Part shown: positions 11,871-24,522 of the stretch, piece by piece
Position numbering within the stretch: the first letter of the stretch is position 1
Layout: each line of letters begins with the position of its first letter
Assembly (NCBI RefSeq): GCF_963924675.1
Contig: NC_089222.1
Location: forward strand, 113,661,316-113,725,315
DNA from: Phocoena phocoena
Lineage: Eukaryota; Chordata; Mammalia; Artiodactyla; Phocoenidae
Length of the DNA: 64,000 nucleotides
Direction: 5' to 3'
Position numbers and translations under genes: made by a program
Notes under the pieces: generated by a model
What the model saw: only the letters and a program-made list of their open reading frames with translations
Databases searched by the model: none
What the model was told of the DNA's origin: nothing

Positions 11871-14600
11871 AAGCATGTACTTAGCCTAAGGCACTGGAGG
11901 TGCTATGGCTACAACAGTGAATAAAATTAGTAGAGTCCTTTTTTCATGAAATTTTTAATCTGCAACTTAAATGCTGTTGGATTGTATGATTATATATTTG
12001 TTTTATGATTTCTAGGCCTTTTTGATCAATGTTTTAAACTTCTAGAAGTAGCACAGAGTCCAGATTTTCCTCCCAAATGTGCTTAGCACAGTTGAAGGCA
12101 TATAATAAGAATGCAGTAAATCCTTTGCTTCTTTGTACTGATGTCAAAGTGGAAAATGAAAGTTTAGAATCATGGTCTACTCGAGGTTCTCCAGGTCAAT
12201 GGCCATTGTAACACCCCCTTCCCCAGGATCTGCTCGCATACTTCCAGGGACTGTACTGTTTCTGGGATGTCCCCCCATTTCTGAGTACCTCTAACTTCTT
12301 CACAAAGAACCAACATTTGCTTTCACGTAACTGCTGCATTTTCCCACTAGGGCCATATGTATTTTCCATGAGCCATGCCTTCAAATATCTGGCTGTTTTT
12401 ATAAGCCATTCTTCATTTTTTTTTCTTTTTCTTTTTTAGGCAGAGTGATTCCCTTCCCTTCCCTTCACCTTTTGTCATATCAGAGTTTCCACCCACTTAG
12501 TCATTCTGACCACCTACCTCTGTATACGGTCTAATCAGTTCCTGAGATAGTTGACTCCTGAAAAAGTATACTACTTCTGATGATAGATATTGACACCAAA
12601 ATAATATAAAATAGTAATAATTTATTCCTCTGCGTTAATCAGTAAGGCAGTGATTTTAAGTGAATTAACATTTTCCTGGCAAACACTAGGAGATATGCTG
12701 TATAGTCATTCATTATACCATCAGTTCCTCCTAAGTGTCTAATGTCTAAGATGCTTCATTACTCCAGTGCCTAACTTACTGAAAACCACACATGAAGATC
12801 CACTTGAACCTACAAGTTGTGTCGAAACATCAGGCTCCCTGACTACAGATTTAATATATTATCTCGTAGAAATTCTTTTTAACCATAATAATTTAGCATC
12901 ATTTTGCGCTTAAATAAAAGTAGCTCATTTAACTTGTGAAGTGGGCTGTATTGATCTCTTTGTCCTTGGAATTTAAAGGTACAATCTTATTAGGCTTCAG
13001 TCAGTGCTATTTGTCTTTTAAGAAATCTAAAGAGAGTAACAGCTGAAATACAAGTGAAAGGAATTACAAATAGAGTGACATATGAGTTTTTGAAGTAAGA
13101 GGGATATGGCCATTTGTATGATCATATTGAAACCTTTATTTCTTTAAAGGAAAATGTAGATTGTTTTAAATGTCAGTAATTATAGTCTGAATTCTTTAAA
13201 AATCTGTTTTCTTATAAAAATATGTGTTTTTTAAGAGTACAAACTTTGTGAAATATAGGTCCATAGCCTTCAGCAGCAAAGACAATCTCTTGGCCCCAGA
13301 GAAAAGAAATAAATGGCCATTTTAGAGAGGGATTTGGGGTGGATCTCAACCTTTTAAAGTAAAAGGCAAGCCTGGTTTCTTTCCAGGCATATTGACAATA
13401 TGAATACCAATTCATTATCACATGTTTAAGCTGCCTAGAACTAAGATTGTTTAAAAATGACCAGATGAAAAATGAAAGAGAAATCTAGTTATCATTATTG
13501 TAGTTAATTTTTGGAAGCTTGTCATTTTCTTAAGGAAAAGGTAATGAAGGAGTAAAAACTAACCTTTTTTACAATAGATAATGGCAGTCTTCTGTCCCAC
13601 CAAGAAACAATCCAAGACTTTAGCTCTTTTGTCCTGCAAAAATATTTAGATATATGAAGAAACATTTTCTTATGACTTCAAAGAATTTGATCGTATAAAT
13701 ATTTTTAACAAAAGAACCTCCAGGTTGCATTGTGGAAAATCATTTAAATTTTTTAGAAACAGTATAAAATCAGGGTCACAATGGAATTGGCAAACTATAT
13801 TTGACCACTGATGATAAATAATGAAAATATTTTATAAGAATTGATTAAAATGATTCCAAATCTCTGAACAAGTATACTGTATCCAGCAGTGACAGTAAAT
13901 ATTTAACTGGCTATTAAAATAGTATATTATTTAGGAATTCAAAAAGTTGCCAACTTTAGCTTTTGAAGCAGAACAACATGGAAACCTCTGAAAATCTGTT
14001 TACTATTATAGATAATAATGTATAACTAACAAAATAAAGGAAAGCACCGTTAAGAAATGAAATTGGAAGACATAAATGACGTGTTTGAAAGGATCTTATT
14101 TTGTGATAAGTTTGAATGGAGACAGTTTAGAGAACCATCTGGCATTCCAGGAGACCCATTATTAAAATATTATCAAGTATTTGATAATTCTTTGATTCAT
14201 AATAATCACTTTTACATATATAAACAGCTAATAACTTACAGTATTTTCATAGAAAGTGAATGAAATATTTATTCAAAGAGTTTATGCCATACAACTGGAA
14301 AGAAAACTAGTTGGTCAAGCAGTTTAACATATGCAAGCTGGATTCCGTGTATATATTGTTTAAAAGGCAATTCAAGTTTAACCGGGGGTCCCTGAGGATT
14401 CTGCTTTTTGGACTACAAGAAACATGTCACATTCTTTAAGGATTAGGGTCTTTGTCTCTTTGCTTTCTAATCCCATAGAGGTGCCATGAGTCTTCAGCTG
14501 CCAAAAAACTCTGGTATGCGATTAAGGCCAGAAGAGTTGCTGGAGGATTAGAGTCATGCACAAGGCACCTGTGTTCTATGGACAAAATTCATGGCCTCTG
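11871..14600. other. AT-rich stretch, no gene recognised
   Basis: A short L2-like patch lies at about 11880-11940. Positions 12190-12400 are less AT-rich with a 62-codon open frame on the minus strand, but nothing recognisable. A CCCTT-rich patch lies near 12450. The rest is AT-rich and anonymous. Confidence 0.45.
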
Positions 14601-15165
14601 GCTGTAAAAATGTTCACCCAAAGTACTGATCATAATCCTCTCCTCCAAAAGCCATCTCACACCAGTGAGAAGAGAAATAAAATAGATTAATTGGAGTTTA
14701 TCAGAATTATATATTTTGGTGTTTCAAAGAACATCATCAACTAAGTGAAAAGGCAACACTCATAATGGGAGAAAATATTTGCAAGTCCTATAACTGATAT
14801 GAGACTTGTATCCCGAAAATGGAGCAAACACTTATAACTCAATAATAAAAGATAATTCAATTAAAATATGGGTAAAGGATCTGAATAGACCCGTCTCTAA
14901 AGAATATATGCAATGGCCAATAAGCACATGAAAAGATGTGTAACATCATTAGTCATTAGAGAATTGCAAATCAAACCAAAATGAGATACTATTTCACACT
15001 CAATAGGATGGCTATAATCAAAAATTCAGATAATAACAAATATTAATGAGGATGTAGAGAAATTGAAACCTTTATACCCTGCTAGTGGGAATATAAAATA
15101 ATGCGTCGCTTAGGAAAACAGTTTGGCACTTCCTCAAAAGGTTAAGAAGCTATAGCAAGTATTTT
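14601..15165 (+). mobile_element. Old LINE-1 ORF2 fragment, sense
   Basis: Decayed 3' part of L1 ORF2: AGAGAATTGCAAATCAAACC, AAAATGAGATACTATTTCAC, ATAGGATGGCTATAATCAAA, then GGAAAACAGTTTGGCACTTC. The same region in the intact L1 is 20090-20290 in reverse. Many changes destroy the frame, so it is an ancient 5'-truncated copy. Confidence 0.85.
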
Positions 15166-16635
15166 CAGACAAACATCAGTTCAGCTACTTCAGTATTCCT
15201 TTGATGAGAACAATGATTAAATATGGACTTAAGAATAATTCACTCATTTTTTTGTTCATTTGTTTTATCTTATTTTGCTTTGGTTAGTAGATTCCTCCAT
15301 GTGCTAGCAGTAATGAAGTTACAATCTAAAGTTGACTTCAAGCTCTTCTATGGAAACTCACCAGAGAAAGAATTAAATTTAAAAATCATTTTGTTCCTCT
15401 TTCTTTTAACTGTCTTTTAATGTTTCTTCAGTTGGGGGAGGGAGTCACATCACTTGAGTAATCATTTATTTTATTGAAGTTCATTGAAAGATATTGACAG
15501 AGAATAAACAATAGAAAAAAAAGCCAACATGTAAAAGAGCACTTGAATGATCCTCTAACAAGAAATAACTTGTAAATCAAATAAGTTGACATAAAGAACA
15601 TTCTATGTCTTAAAAAACTGTTAGATGAATCGCGAATCATTTCTGAAGTATAAGAATGGTGCATCTATGTGCACTGTACGCCATATGTGCAAATCGTAAC
15701 ATTAATAGCTATTCCAGTGGTAACATGATTTGGCACAGATTTTCATTTATTCATAAAACTCTGAGTGCTAACTACATATTAGGATTTGTCAGATACAAGA
15801 AATACAAGGTGATTGTGGTATAAATCCTGTTAAAACCTGTCAGATTTCGTAAAGTTACATAGAGGAGAACTAACATTTGAAAAGTTATATATTCCTTTTA
15901 TTGTTTCATGGGTAACTTTATTTTCTTTCTGAAGTCGCTTCATTGTCTGGTAATGCTCTTTGAAATTACCAACTGTTTAAAAGGTCATGCATATGTAGCA
16001 TTTGTTGTGTCAGTCCATATCCTTAAGCTATTACTTTTTAAAATCTACTTTACTATCCAAGGAATATAACAAAAATATTAAAGTTTAAAATTCTCCAAAA
16101 TTTTTTATAAGTATATTGTTTTTATTTGTTCATGCTCTCTTCTAGAGTAGTGTATGTAACTTGCATACGTATTTAACAATAGAATAGCTACAAGTGTATA
16201 GTTTGCTTTTTCCACTATACAATATATGCATAAGTATTTTTCAGATAGCTACAGCCTTCAAAGTTATTATTTTACTTAATACATAATACTGGCCTCCTTG
16301 ATACGCCATAACTTATTTCATTATACCTCATTTTTGCTAATCATAGTTGCTACTTTCCACTTAATAATATATATATACAATGCATAATAATATATTTATA
16401 CATAATTTATATATAATATACTTTATATATTTATATATAATCATTACATATATTTTTTGCTTATGTTGAATGACTTCTTTAGATCAAATTCTTCAAAAAT
16501 TTTTGAGACAAAGCATAGAATCTTCATGGCTCTAGAAACATATCACATTTCACCACATTTCTTTTCAAAATGTATGTACTAATGCACTGTCAAAAGGATA
16601 GATAAGTGCCAGCATTAGAATACTCTCGCTATCTT
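15166..16635. other. AT-rich stretch with AT-dinucleotide patch
   Basis: No gene is recognised. Positions 16365-16455 are almost pure A/T with many TATA words. T- and A-rich sequence elsewhere. Confidence 0.5.
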
Positions 16636-16639
16636 TGCA

Positions 16640-16990
16640 TGGTGTCTTAGTTCTAAGAGCTTATGTTTTGTGGTTAGTTATTGCTGTTTAATAAACTACT
16701 TCAAAGTTTAGTGGCTAAAAACAACAGCCATTTCATTATATCTCACAATTTTGGGGCTGAGGAATTCAGGCAGAGCTTGGATGGCTGATTCTTCTTCTAG
16801 TTCATGTGGTATCAACTAGAATCACTTGGTATATTCTCTTGGCACCTGGGCAGATAGGCTATAGATGAGGCACCAGACAGTTACACTTCCTTTCTGGTGA
16901 CATGGTGGAGATAGCTAGAAGACTGTGTTCATCTGTGCCCCTCTCCCTATTGCCGTATTTTTAGGGTCACTACTTGTGGGTCTCTCCAGC
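16640..16990. repeat. Old interspersed repeat, LTR-like
   Basis: TTATTGCTGTTTAATAAACT, TTAGTGGCTAAAAACAACAG, then TCTCACAATTTTGGGGCTGA resemble an ancient mammalian repeat, probably of ERVL/MaLR LTR type in antisense. The assignment is by recognition and is uncertain. Confidence 0.4.
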
Positions 16991-17740
16991 AGAGTTGTAA
17001 CTGAAAGTGGGGTCCGGCTGCTCACCGCTCAAAAGCCATTAACGTGGCCAGGTTGATAGAAAGGACAGTTTGCTTTATTTTGGTTGCTGGAGGGTAGGGG
17101 AGGCAGATACCTGTCCAGAGGCCAACTACCCCCTACTGACAATCAGTGGGTAAGAGCTTTTATAGACAGAGGGAGGAGGCTACATGCAGAAACAGCACAG
17201 TCAGCTCTGACAGTCATCTTGAAATTGGTCATTGGTGGTCTGACCAGCGTTGTCTTGATTGTTTTAGGTACAGTTAATCTTCAGTTCCAGGGTCGGCATG
17301 TTTCCATTTCTTTGAGGCCAATTCTTGGAATTGTGGCAGCTTATGTCATGGCTACAGTCTGGTCATCATGTAGATGGAAGTAACTTCCATCATGTAGTTA
17401 CCTTCTTCCAATTCTTGGAATTGTGGCAGCTTATGTCATGGCTACAGTCTGGTCATCATGTAGTTACCTTCTTCCACCTGGTGGGGCTTTCAGTATCTAT
17501 AAGACAGCTCACAGGTTATGGCTCAGGATATTATCTATAGCCCCTAAGAAGGAGCTAATGTCTTTGACTATACTTAATGACTAAACTATTATTATTTGGT
17601 CTCCTTTGACTGTTTTTCTTTGTTTCTGCATTTTCTCACTTCTCTGACTAAACTTATTCTTTGGCTAAAGTTTTTCCACAGACGAAAGGCAGGCTGAGGA
17701 CATGGGGGACGGGGGGCAAGGACCATAGAGTCTGGCTCCA
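16991..17740. repeat. LTR-like element with internal duplication
   Basis: A block unlike its surroundings, starting near GAAAGTGGGGTCCGGCTGCTC and including CCATTAACGTGGCCAGG. It reaches the GACATGGGGGACGGGG stretch near 17700. It looks like an endogenous-retrovirus LTR or similar, but no clear TG/CA ends, target-site duplication or viral genes were found. A tandem duplication lies at 17318-17473. Open frames at 17084-17383 and 17325-17540 are fragments of this block and not credible genes. Confidence 0.35.
17318..17473. repeat. Two-copy tandem duplication, 90-bp offset
   Basis: Copies start at 17318 and 17408 with CCAATTCTTGGAATTGTGG. The shared part is about 66 bp. The first copy carries an extra 24 bp containing ATGGAAGTAACTTCCAT, a near-palindrome, and a second ATCATGTAG. 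Confidence 0.9.
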
Positions 17741-19342
17741 TTTCAGAGCTGTCAGACTTCTTAAATGGCAGTTCCAAAAGGCTTCCTATGTGGCAACTCT
17801 GAAAGGCCAAGATGGGAATTGCCCTTCACCTCAAGGGTAGTCCTGGATCAGGCATGGTGTCATTTCTGTCCTAGTCTATTGGTCAAAGTATCGCAGGCCA
17901 GCCCAAATGCAAGAGAGGGGAAACAGACCTCAAGTCTCCAGAAAATGTCAAAGAAATTGTGACCTTATTAGTCTACCACATGATGATTTTATATGTCAAT
18001 AAAATAGATTTGGGGCTAAAATTTAGCTTAACAAAAATTGTAGTCAGACTAAAAACCTTTTAAAATGTTTTTATTTTAATAAAGTAATTTGATACAATGC
18101 TTTCATCTCTGATAAACTCAATATGATCTTACTAATTTTTTTTATTGATTTTGCTGTAGCTAAGCCAAGCAAATGTGCAGCTAGTATTTTTCTAACTATC
18201 CAATTTAAATATGCTATGGCAGCTAAAGCAGGTGAGGTTTTGCTGTTTACATTGTTGTCTGTTAGTCATTAAAAGATTGTTCCCAATTAGGTTTATAAAA
18301 GGCTAAATTTAAATTTTCTGGTTGGCTCAGAAAAATCTGCAATTTTTAAGTCCTTTGTCTGCTGCTATATTCTGATTTTTCTTTCAGATCTATAAATATT
18401 CTTGACTTAAGGACCATTAGACTTCCACACAAAGTCATCTGGTTTAGTCCTAAATGTGGCTATTTTGAATTTATAAGCATTTGCTTTATTGCTGTAAATT
18501 TATTATGCAGTCACGTCAGAACACTACCTAAAATATATTTAACTCATGAAAAGCTTTTCTTCCCTTTGGAGAAAGTGTGTTAGAGGGGGAGTAGATTTTC
18601 TAAATGGGCCACATGTTACATGGTGAATTTTAAACACATTTGGATATTTACTATCAGTGTTACAGCAGAATTACCATATAATAATGAAAAACTCTTAGCA
18701 AATGGGAAGTGTACATTAGATTTATCAATGTAAATCTAAATTATCAAAATTTCTGTTTCTTTCTAACCAGGCACGTTTTTAAAGTGAAAGATAACTAGCC
18801 AGAGTAGTGGTTGTATTTTCTAGGGGTAAGAATTATAATTTATAAGAGGAACTGTATCTCAAGTAGTCCTGGACTTCTGGATCAAAATGAATGATTAATT
18901 TTATTTTTTTGTCATATCCATACATTACTTATAATAGATCACTTCTAAGGAAAAATATGATAACCTAAGTTTATTACTAATGCGGCTTTATTCAACTTTA
19001 AATATTTATAGTTTTTATTATTCATAAGCAGAATTATACCAACCATGAATTCACAAACATTTGCTGTCTTTCTCTGTGGCCAGGTTCTGAATCACAGTAC
19101 CTTATTTTATTGTTTTATGCCTCTAAAATGTTATGTAAGAAATTTTACAATTTCTTTATATTTCTTTTAAAATAATGAGTTGTATGTAATAACGAGTCAT
19201 ATATGCAAGGGTCCCCAAATGTAGATTATGTTATTCTGGATTTATTATTAAAATGTATATATTCGTCACTGTCTAAAAAGACATCTTAGAGTATTTAGAG
19301 TTCAATTAAACAAGCTTTTTTTTTAATTGAAAGATTTTTAAA
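17741..19342. other. Anonymous AT-rich sequence upstream of the L1
   Basis: Positions 17741-17960 are moderately GC-rich and may continue the preceding repeat. The rest is AT-rich with no recognised gene or repeat up to the L1 target-site duplication. Confidence 0.45.
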
Positions 19343-19350
19343 GTGACAAT

Positions 19351-19356
<6 letters not shown>
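19343..19356. repeat. Target-site duplication of the full-length L1, 3' copy
   Basis: The 14 bases GTGACAATAGTTTT recur exactly at 28377-28390. The last four Ts merge with the poly(A) tract. Confidence 0.95.
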
Positions 19357-19390
<34 letters not shown>

Positions 19391-19391
19391 C

Positions 19392-19397
19392 TTTATT
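19392..19397 (-). promoter_or_regulatory. L1 polyadenylation signal AATAAA
   Basis: TTTATT on the plus strand is AATAAA in L1 sense, a few bases before the poly(A) run that ends the element. Position and spacing are as expected for the L1 3' end. Confidence 0.85.
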
Positions 19398-19500
19398 GGG
19401 GTATAATTGCTTTACAATGGTGTGTTAGTTTCTGATTTATAACAAAGTGAATCAGCTATACATATACATGTGCTCCCATGTGTCTTCCCTCCTGCATCTC

Positions 19501-19532
19501 CCTCCCTCCCACTCTCCCCCTCCCACCCCTCC
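19501..19532 (-). other. G-rich polypurine tract (G4 motif) in L1 3'UTR
   Basis: On the L1 sense strand there are at least four runs of 3-5 Gs separated by 1-5 nt. A G-quadruplex-forming tract in the 3'UTR is a recognised, conserved trait of mammalian L1. Related G-rich tracts occur in the truncated copies near 31520-31555 (minus strand) and 48480-48510 (plus strand). Confidence 0.65.
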
Positions 19533-19751
19533 AGGCTGTCCCAAAGCCCCGAGCTAATATCCCTGTGCCTTGCGGCTGCTTCCCCCCAGCTATCCACCCC
19601 ACCACGTTTGTTAGTGTGTATATGTCCATGACTCTCTCTCGCCCTGTCAAAACTCACCCTTCCCCCTCCCCATATCCCCAAGTCCGCTCTCCAGTAGGTC
19701 TGCGCCTCCATTCCTGTCTTATCCCTAGGTTCTTCATGACATTTTTTCCCC

Positions 19752-22700
19752 TCAAATTCCATATATATGTGTTAGCATACGGTATCTGTCTTTGTCTTTC
19801 TGACTTACTTCACTCTGTATGACAGACTCTAGGTCTATCCATCTCATTACAAATATCTCAATTTCATTTCTTTTTAAGGCTGAGTAATATTCCATTGTGT
19901 ATATGTGCCACATCTTCTTTATCCATTCGTCCGATGATGGGCGCTTAGGTTCTTTCCATCTCCGGGCTATTGTAAATAGAGCTGCAATGAACATTTTGGT
20001 ACATGACTCCTTTTGAATTTTGGTTTTCTCAGGGTATATGCCCAGTAGTGGGATTGCTGGGTCATATGGTAATTCTATTTGTAGTTTTTTAAGGAACCTC
20101 CATACTGTTCTCCATAGTGGCTGAACCAATTCACATTCCCACCAGCAGTGCAAGAGTGTCCCCTTTTCTCCACACCCTCTCCAGCATTTATTGTTTCTAG
20201 ATTTTTTGATGATGGCCATTCTGACTGGTGTGAGATGATATCTCATTGTAGTTTTGATTTGCATTTCTCTAATGATTAATGAGGTTGAGCATTCTTTCAT
20301 GTGTTTGTTGGCATTCTGTATATCTTCTTTGGAGAAATGTCTGTTTAGGTCTTCTGCCCATTTTTGGATGGGGTTGTTTGTTTTTTTGTTATTGAGCTGC
20401 ATGAGCTGCTTGTAAATTTTGGAGATTAATCCTTTGTCAGTTGCTTCATTTGCAAATGTTTTCTCCCATTCTGAGGGTTGTCTTTTGGTCTTGATTATGG
20501 TTTCCTTTGCTGTGCAAAAGCTTTGAAGTTTCATTAGGTCCCATTTGTTTATTTTTGTTTTTATTTCCATTACTCTAGGAGGTGGGTCAGAAAGGATCTT
20601 GCTGTGATTTATGTCATAGAGTGTTCTTCCTATGTTTTCCTCTAAGAGTTTGATAGTTTCTGGCCTTACATTTAGGTCTTTAATCCATTTTGAGCTTATT
20701 TTTGTGTATGGTGTTAGGGAGTGATCTAATCTCATACTTTTACATGTACCTGTCCAGTTTTCCCAGCACCATTTATTGAAGAGGCTGTCCTTTCTCCACT
20801 GTACATTCCTGCCTCCTTTATCAAAGATAAGGTGTCCATATGTGCATGGGTTTATCTCTGGGCTTTCTATCCTGTTCCACTGATCTATCTTTCTGTTTTT
20901 GTGCCAGTACCATACTGTCTTGATTACTGTTGCTTTGTAGTATAGTCTGAAGTCAGGGAGCCTGATTCCTCCAGCTCCTTTTTTCGTTCTCAAAATTGCT
21001 TTGGCTATTCGGGGTCTTTTGTGTTTCCATACAAATTGCGAAATTTTTTGTTCTAGTTCTGTGAAAAATGCCAGTGGTAGTTTAATAGGGATTGCATTGA
21101 ATCTGTAGATTGCTTTGGGTAGTAGAGTCATTTTCACAATGTTGATTCTTCCCATCCAAGAACATGGTATATCTCTCCATCTATTTGTATCATCTTTAAT
21201 TTCTTTCATCAGTGTCTTATAATTTTCTGCATACAGGTCTTTCGTATCCTTAGGTAGGTTTATTCCTAGATATTTTATTCGTTTTGTTGCAATGGTAAAT
21301 GGGAGTGTTTTCTTGATTTCACTTTCAGATTTTTCATCATTAGTATATAGGAATGCCAGAGATTTCTGTGCATTAATTCTGTATCCTGCTACTTTACCAA
21401 ATTCATTGATTAGCTCTAGTAGTTTTCTGGTAGCATCTTTAGGATTCTCTATGTATAGTATCATGTCATCTGCAAACAGTGACAGCTTTACTTCTTCTTT
21501 TCCGATGTGGATTCCTTTTATTTCCTTTTCTTCTCTGATTGCTGTGGCTAAAACTTCCAAAACTATGTTGAATAAGAGTGGTGAGAGTGGGCAACCTTGT
21601 CTTGTTCCTGATCTTAGTGGAAATGCTTTCAGTTTTTCACCATTGAGGATGATGTTTGCTGTGGGCTTGTCATATATGGCCTTTATTATGTTGAGGAAAG
21701 TTCCCTCTATGCCCACTTTCTGGAGGGTTTTTATCATAAATGGGTGTTGAATTTTGTCAAAAGCTTTCTCTGCATCTATTGAGATGATCATATGGTTTTT
21801 CTCCTTCAATTTGTTAATATGGTTTATCACATTGATAGATTTGCGTATATTGAAGAATCCTTGCATTCCTGGAATAAACCCCACTTGATCATGGTGTATG
21901 ATCCTTTTAATGTGCTGTTGGATTCTGTTTGCTAGTATTTTGTTGAGGATTTTTGCATCTATGTTCATCAGTGATATTGGCCTGTAGTTTTCTTTCTTTG
22001 TGACATCCTTGTCTGGTTTTGGTATCAAGGTGATGGTGGCCTCGTAGAAGGAATTTGGGAGTGTTCCTCCCTCTGCTATATTTTGGAAGAGTTCGAGAAG
22101 GATAGGTGTTAGCTCTTCTCTAAACGTTTGATAGAATTCACCTGTGAAGCCATCTGGTCCTGGGCTTTTGTTTGTTGGAAGATTTTTAATCACATTTTCA
22201 ATTTCAGTGCTTGTGATTGGTCTGTTCATATTTTCTATTTCTTCCTGATTCAGTCTTGGCAGGTTGTGCATTTCTAAGAATTTGTCCATTTCTTCCAGAT
22301 TGTCCATTTTATTGGCATAGAGTTGCTTGTAGTAATCTCTCATGATTTTTTTTATTTCTGCAGTGTCAGTTGTTATTTCTCCTTTCTCATTTCTAATTCT
22401 ATTGATTTGAGTCTTCTCCCTTTTTTTCTTGATGAGTCTAGCTAGTGGTTTATCTATTTTGTTTATCTTCTCAAAGAACCAGCTTTTAGTTTTATTGATC
22501 TTTGCTATCGTTTCCTTCATTTCTTTTTCATTTATTTCTGATCTGATTTTTATGATTTCTTTCCTTCTGCTAGCTTTGGGGCTTTTTTGTTCTTCTTTCT
22601 CTAATTGCTTGAGGTGCAAGGTTAGGTTGTTTATTCGAGATGTTTCCTGCTTCTTAAGGTGGGCTTGTATTGCTATAAACTTCCCCCTTAGAACTGCTTT

Positions 22701-23570
22701 TGCTGCATCCCATAGGTTTTGGGTCGTTGTGTCTCCATTGTCATTTGTTTCTAGGTATTTTTTTATTTCCTCTTTAATTTCTTCAGTGATCACTTCATTA
22801 TTAAGTAGTGTATTGTTTAGCCTCCATGTGCTTGTATATTTTACAGATCTTTTCCTGTAATTGATATCTAGTCTCATGGCGTTGTGGTCAGAAAAGATAC
22901 TTGATACAATTTCAATTTTCTTAAATTTACCAAGGCTTGATTTGTGACCCAAGATATGATCTATCCTGGAGAATGTTCCATGAGCACTTGAGAAAAATGT
23001 GTATTCTGTTGTTTTTGGATGGAGTGTCCTATAAATATCAATTAAGTCCATCTTGTTTAATGTATCATTTAAAGCTTGTGTTTCCTTATTTATTTTCATT
23101 TTGGATGATCTGTCCATGGGTGAAAGTGGGGTGTTAAAGTCCCCTACTATGAATGTGTTACTGTCTATTTCCCCTTTTATGGCTGTTAGTATTTGCCTTA
23201 CGTATTGAGGTGCTCCTATGTTGGGTGCATAAATATTTACAATTGTTATATCTTCTTCTTGGATCGATCCCTTGATCATTATGTAGTGTCCTTCTTTATC
23301 CCTTTTAATAGTCCTTATTTTAAAGTCTATTTTGTCTGATATGAGAATTGCTACTCCAGCTTTCTTTTGGTTTCCATTTGCATGGAATATCTTTTTCCAT
23401 CCCCTTACTTTCAGTCTGTATGTGTCTCTAGGTCTGAGGTGGGTCTCTTGTAGACAGCATATATAAGGGTCTTGTTTTTGTATCCATTCAGCCAATCTGT
23501 GTCTTTTGGTGGGAGCATTTAGTCCATTTACATTTAAGGTAATTATCGATATGTATGTTCCTATTCCCAT
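19752..23570 (-). CDS. L1 ORF2: LINE-1 ORF2 protein (endonuclease and reverse transcriptase)
   Basis: ORF2p nicks genomic DNA and primes reverse transcription of L1 RNA at the nick (target-primed reverse transcription). The frame is open for 1272 residues; human ORF2p has 1275. The N-terminal APE-like endonuclease (about 1-238) keeps N13, E42, Y114, D144, N146, D204 and H229, each one position below its human counterpart. The reverse transcriptase spans about 480-780, with FADD at residues 699-702 (DNA 21465-21476). The C-terminal Cys/His motif C-X3-C-X7-H-X4-C is complete at C1129, C1133, H1141 and C1146. The stop is TGA at 19752-19754. It has no upstream promoter of its own; L1 ORF2 is known to be translated from the bicistronic RNA by unconventional reinitiation. 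No inactivating lesion is visible. Confidence 0.97.
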   Translation of the reverse strand: MGIGTYISIITLNVNGLNAPTKRHRLAEWIQKQDPYICCLQETHLRPRDTYRLKVRGWKKIFHANGNQKKAGVAILISDKIDFKIRTIKRDKEGHYIMIKGSIQEEDITIVNIYAPNIGAPQYVRQILTAIKGEIDSNTFIVGDFNTPLSPMDRSSKMKINKETQALNDTLNKMDLIDIYRTLHPKTTEYTFFSSAHGTFSRIDHILGHKSSLGKFKKIEIVSSIFSDHNAMRLDINYRKRSVKYTSTWRLNNTLLNNEVITEEIKEEIKKYLETNDNGDTTTQNLWDAAKAVLRGKFIAIQAHLKKQETSRINNLTLHLKQLEKEEQKSPKASRRKEIIKIRSEINEKEMKETIAKINKTKSWFFEKINKIDKPLARLIKKKREKTQINRIRNEKGEITTDTAEIKKIMRDYYKQLYANKMDNLEEMDKFLEMHNLPRLNQEEIENMNRPITSTEIENVIKNLPTNKSPGPDGFTGEFYQTFREELTPILLELFQNIAEGGTLPNSFYEATITLIPKPDKDVTKKENYRPISLMNIDAKILNKILANRIQQHIKRIIHHDQVGFIPGMQGFFNIRKSINVINHINKLKEKNHMIISIDAEKAFDKIQHPFMIKTLQKVGIEGTFLNIIKAIYDKPTANIILNGEKLKAFPLRSGTRQGCPLSPLLFNIVLEVLATAIREEKEIKGIHIGKEEVKLSLFADDMILYIENPKDATRKLLELINEFGKVAGYRINAQKSLAFLYTNDEKSESEIKKTLPFTIATKRIKYLGINLPKDTKDLYAENYKTLMKEIKDDTNRWRDIPCSWMGRINIVKMTLLPKAIYRFNAIPIKLPLAFFTELEQKISQFVWKHKRPRIAKAILRTKKGAGGIRLPDFRLYYKATVIKTVWYWHKNRKIDQWNRIESPEINPCTYGHLIFDKGGRNVQWRKDSLFNKWCWENWTGTCKSMRLDHSLTPYTKISSKWIKDLNVRPETIKLLEENIGRTLYDINHSKILSDPPPRVMEIKTKINKWDLMKLQSFCTAKETIIKTKRQPSEWEKTFANEATDKGLISKIYKQLMQLNNKKTNNPIQKWAEDLNRHFSKEDIQNANKHMKECSTSLIIREMQIKTTMRYHLTPVRMAIIKKSRNNKCWRGCGEKGTLLHCWWECELVQPLWRTVWRFLKKLQIELPYDPAIPLLGIYPEKTKIQKESCTKMFIAALFTIARRWKEPKRPSSDEWIKKMWHIYTMEYYSALKRNEIEIFVMRWIDLESVIQSEVSQKDKDRYRMLTHIYGI

Positions 23571-23628
23571 TTTCTATATTGTTTTGGGTTCGTTATTATA
23601 GGTCGTTTCCTTCTTTTGCATTTCTTAT

Positions 23629-24522
23629 CTAGAGGAGTTCCTTTAGCATTTGTTGTAAAGCTGGTTTGGTGGTGCTGAACTCTCTCAGCTTTTGCTTGTC
23701 TGTAAAGGTTTTAATTTCTCCATCAAATCTGAATGAGATCCTTGCTGGGTAGAGTAGTCTTGGTTGCAGGTTTTTCTCCTTCATCACTTTCAGTATGTCC
23801 TGCCACTCCCTTCTGGCTTGTAGGGTTTCTGCTGAGAGATCAGCTGTTAACCTTATGGGGATTCCCTTGTGTGTTATTTGTTGTTTTTCCCTTGCTGCTT
23901 TTAATATGCTTTCTTTGTATTTAATTTTTGATAGTTTGATTAATATGTGTCTTGGCGTATTTCTCCTTGTATTTATCCTGTATGGGACTCTCTGTGCTTC
24001 CTGGACTTGATTAACTATTTCCTTTCCCATATTAGGGAAGTTTTCAACTATAATCTCTTCAAATATTTTCTCAGTCCCTTTCTTTTTTTCTTCTTCTTCT
24101 GGAACCCCTATAATTCGAATGTTGGTGCGTTTAATGTTGTCCCAGAGCTCTCTGAGACTGTCCTCAGTTCTTTTCATTCTTTTTTCTTTATTCTGCTCTG
24201 CAGTAGTTATTTCCACTACTTTATCTTCCAGGTCACTTATCCGTTCTTCTGCCTCAGTTATTCTGCTATTGATCCTATCTAGAGTACTTTTAATTTCATT
24301 TATTGCGTTGTTCATCGTTGCTTGTTTCATCTTTATGTCTTCTAGGTCCTTGTTAACTGTTTCTTGCATTTTGTCTATTCTACTTCCAAGATTTCGGATC
24401 ATCCTTACTATCATTATTCTGAATTCTTTTTCAGGTAGATTGCCTATTTCCTCTTCATTTGTTAGGTCTGGTGGGTTTTTATCTTGCTCCTTCATCTGCT
24501 GTGTATTTTTCTGTCTTCTCAT
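23629..24522 (-). CDS. L1 ORF1: LINE-1 ORF1 protein (RNA-binding chaperone)
   Basis: ORF1p coats L1 RNA in cis as trimers and has nucleic-acid chaperone activity needed for retrotransposition; it acts in cytoplasmic ribonucleoprotein particles. The frame is open for 297 residues. Residues 1-35 are a polar N-terminus. About 48-118 form a charged heptad-like coiled coil (trimerisation). About 133-142 (TNIRIIGVPE) and 187-197 (RNTPRHILIKL) mark the RRM-like domain. Residues 222-240, with TADLSAETLQARREW, are the hallmark of the C-terminal domain, and the protein ends in ALQQMLKELL. It is shorter than human ORF1p (338 aa), with the difference in the N-terminus and coiled coil. The ATG at 24522 gives the MRRQ start expected for cetartiodactyl L1. 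ORF2 follows after 58 bp. No frameshift or stop is seen. Confidence 0.95.
   Translation of the reverse strand: MRRQKNTQQMKEQDKNPPDLTNEEEIGNLPEKEFRIMIVRMIRNLGSRIDKMQETVNKDLEDIKMKQATMNNAINEIKSTLDRINSRITEAEERISDLEDKVVEITTAEQNKEKRMKRTEDSLRELWDNIKRTNIRIIGVPEEEEKKKGTEKIFEEIIVENFPNMGKEIVNQVQEAQRVPYRINTRRNTPRHILIKLSKIKYKESILKAAREKQQITHKGIPIRLTADLSAETLQARREWQDILKVMKEKNLQPRLLYPARISFRFDGEIKTFTDKQKLREFSTTKPALQQMLKELL

Noticed and set aside
12196..12384. Minus-strand 62-codon frame as an exon
   Set aside because: No splice sites or recognised homology, and the length is expected by chance.
16365..16455. Replication origin or promoter from the TATA-rich run
   Set aside because: Simple AT-rich low complexity. 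No other signal accompanies it.
21292..23137. Plus-strand open frames of 66-152 codons opposite ORF2 (also 23733-24592 opposite ORF1)
   Set aside because: Shadow frames of the L1 ORFs. No independent coding evidence.
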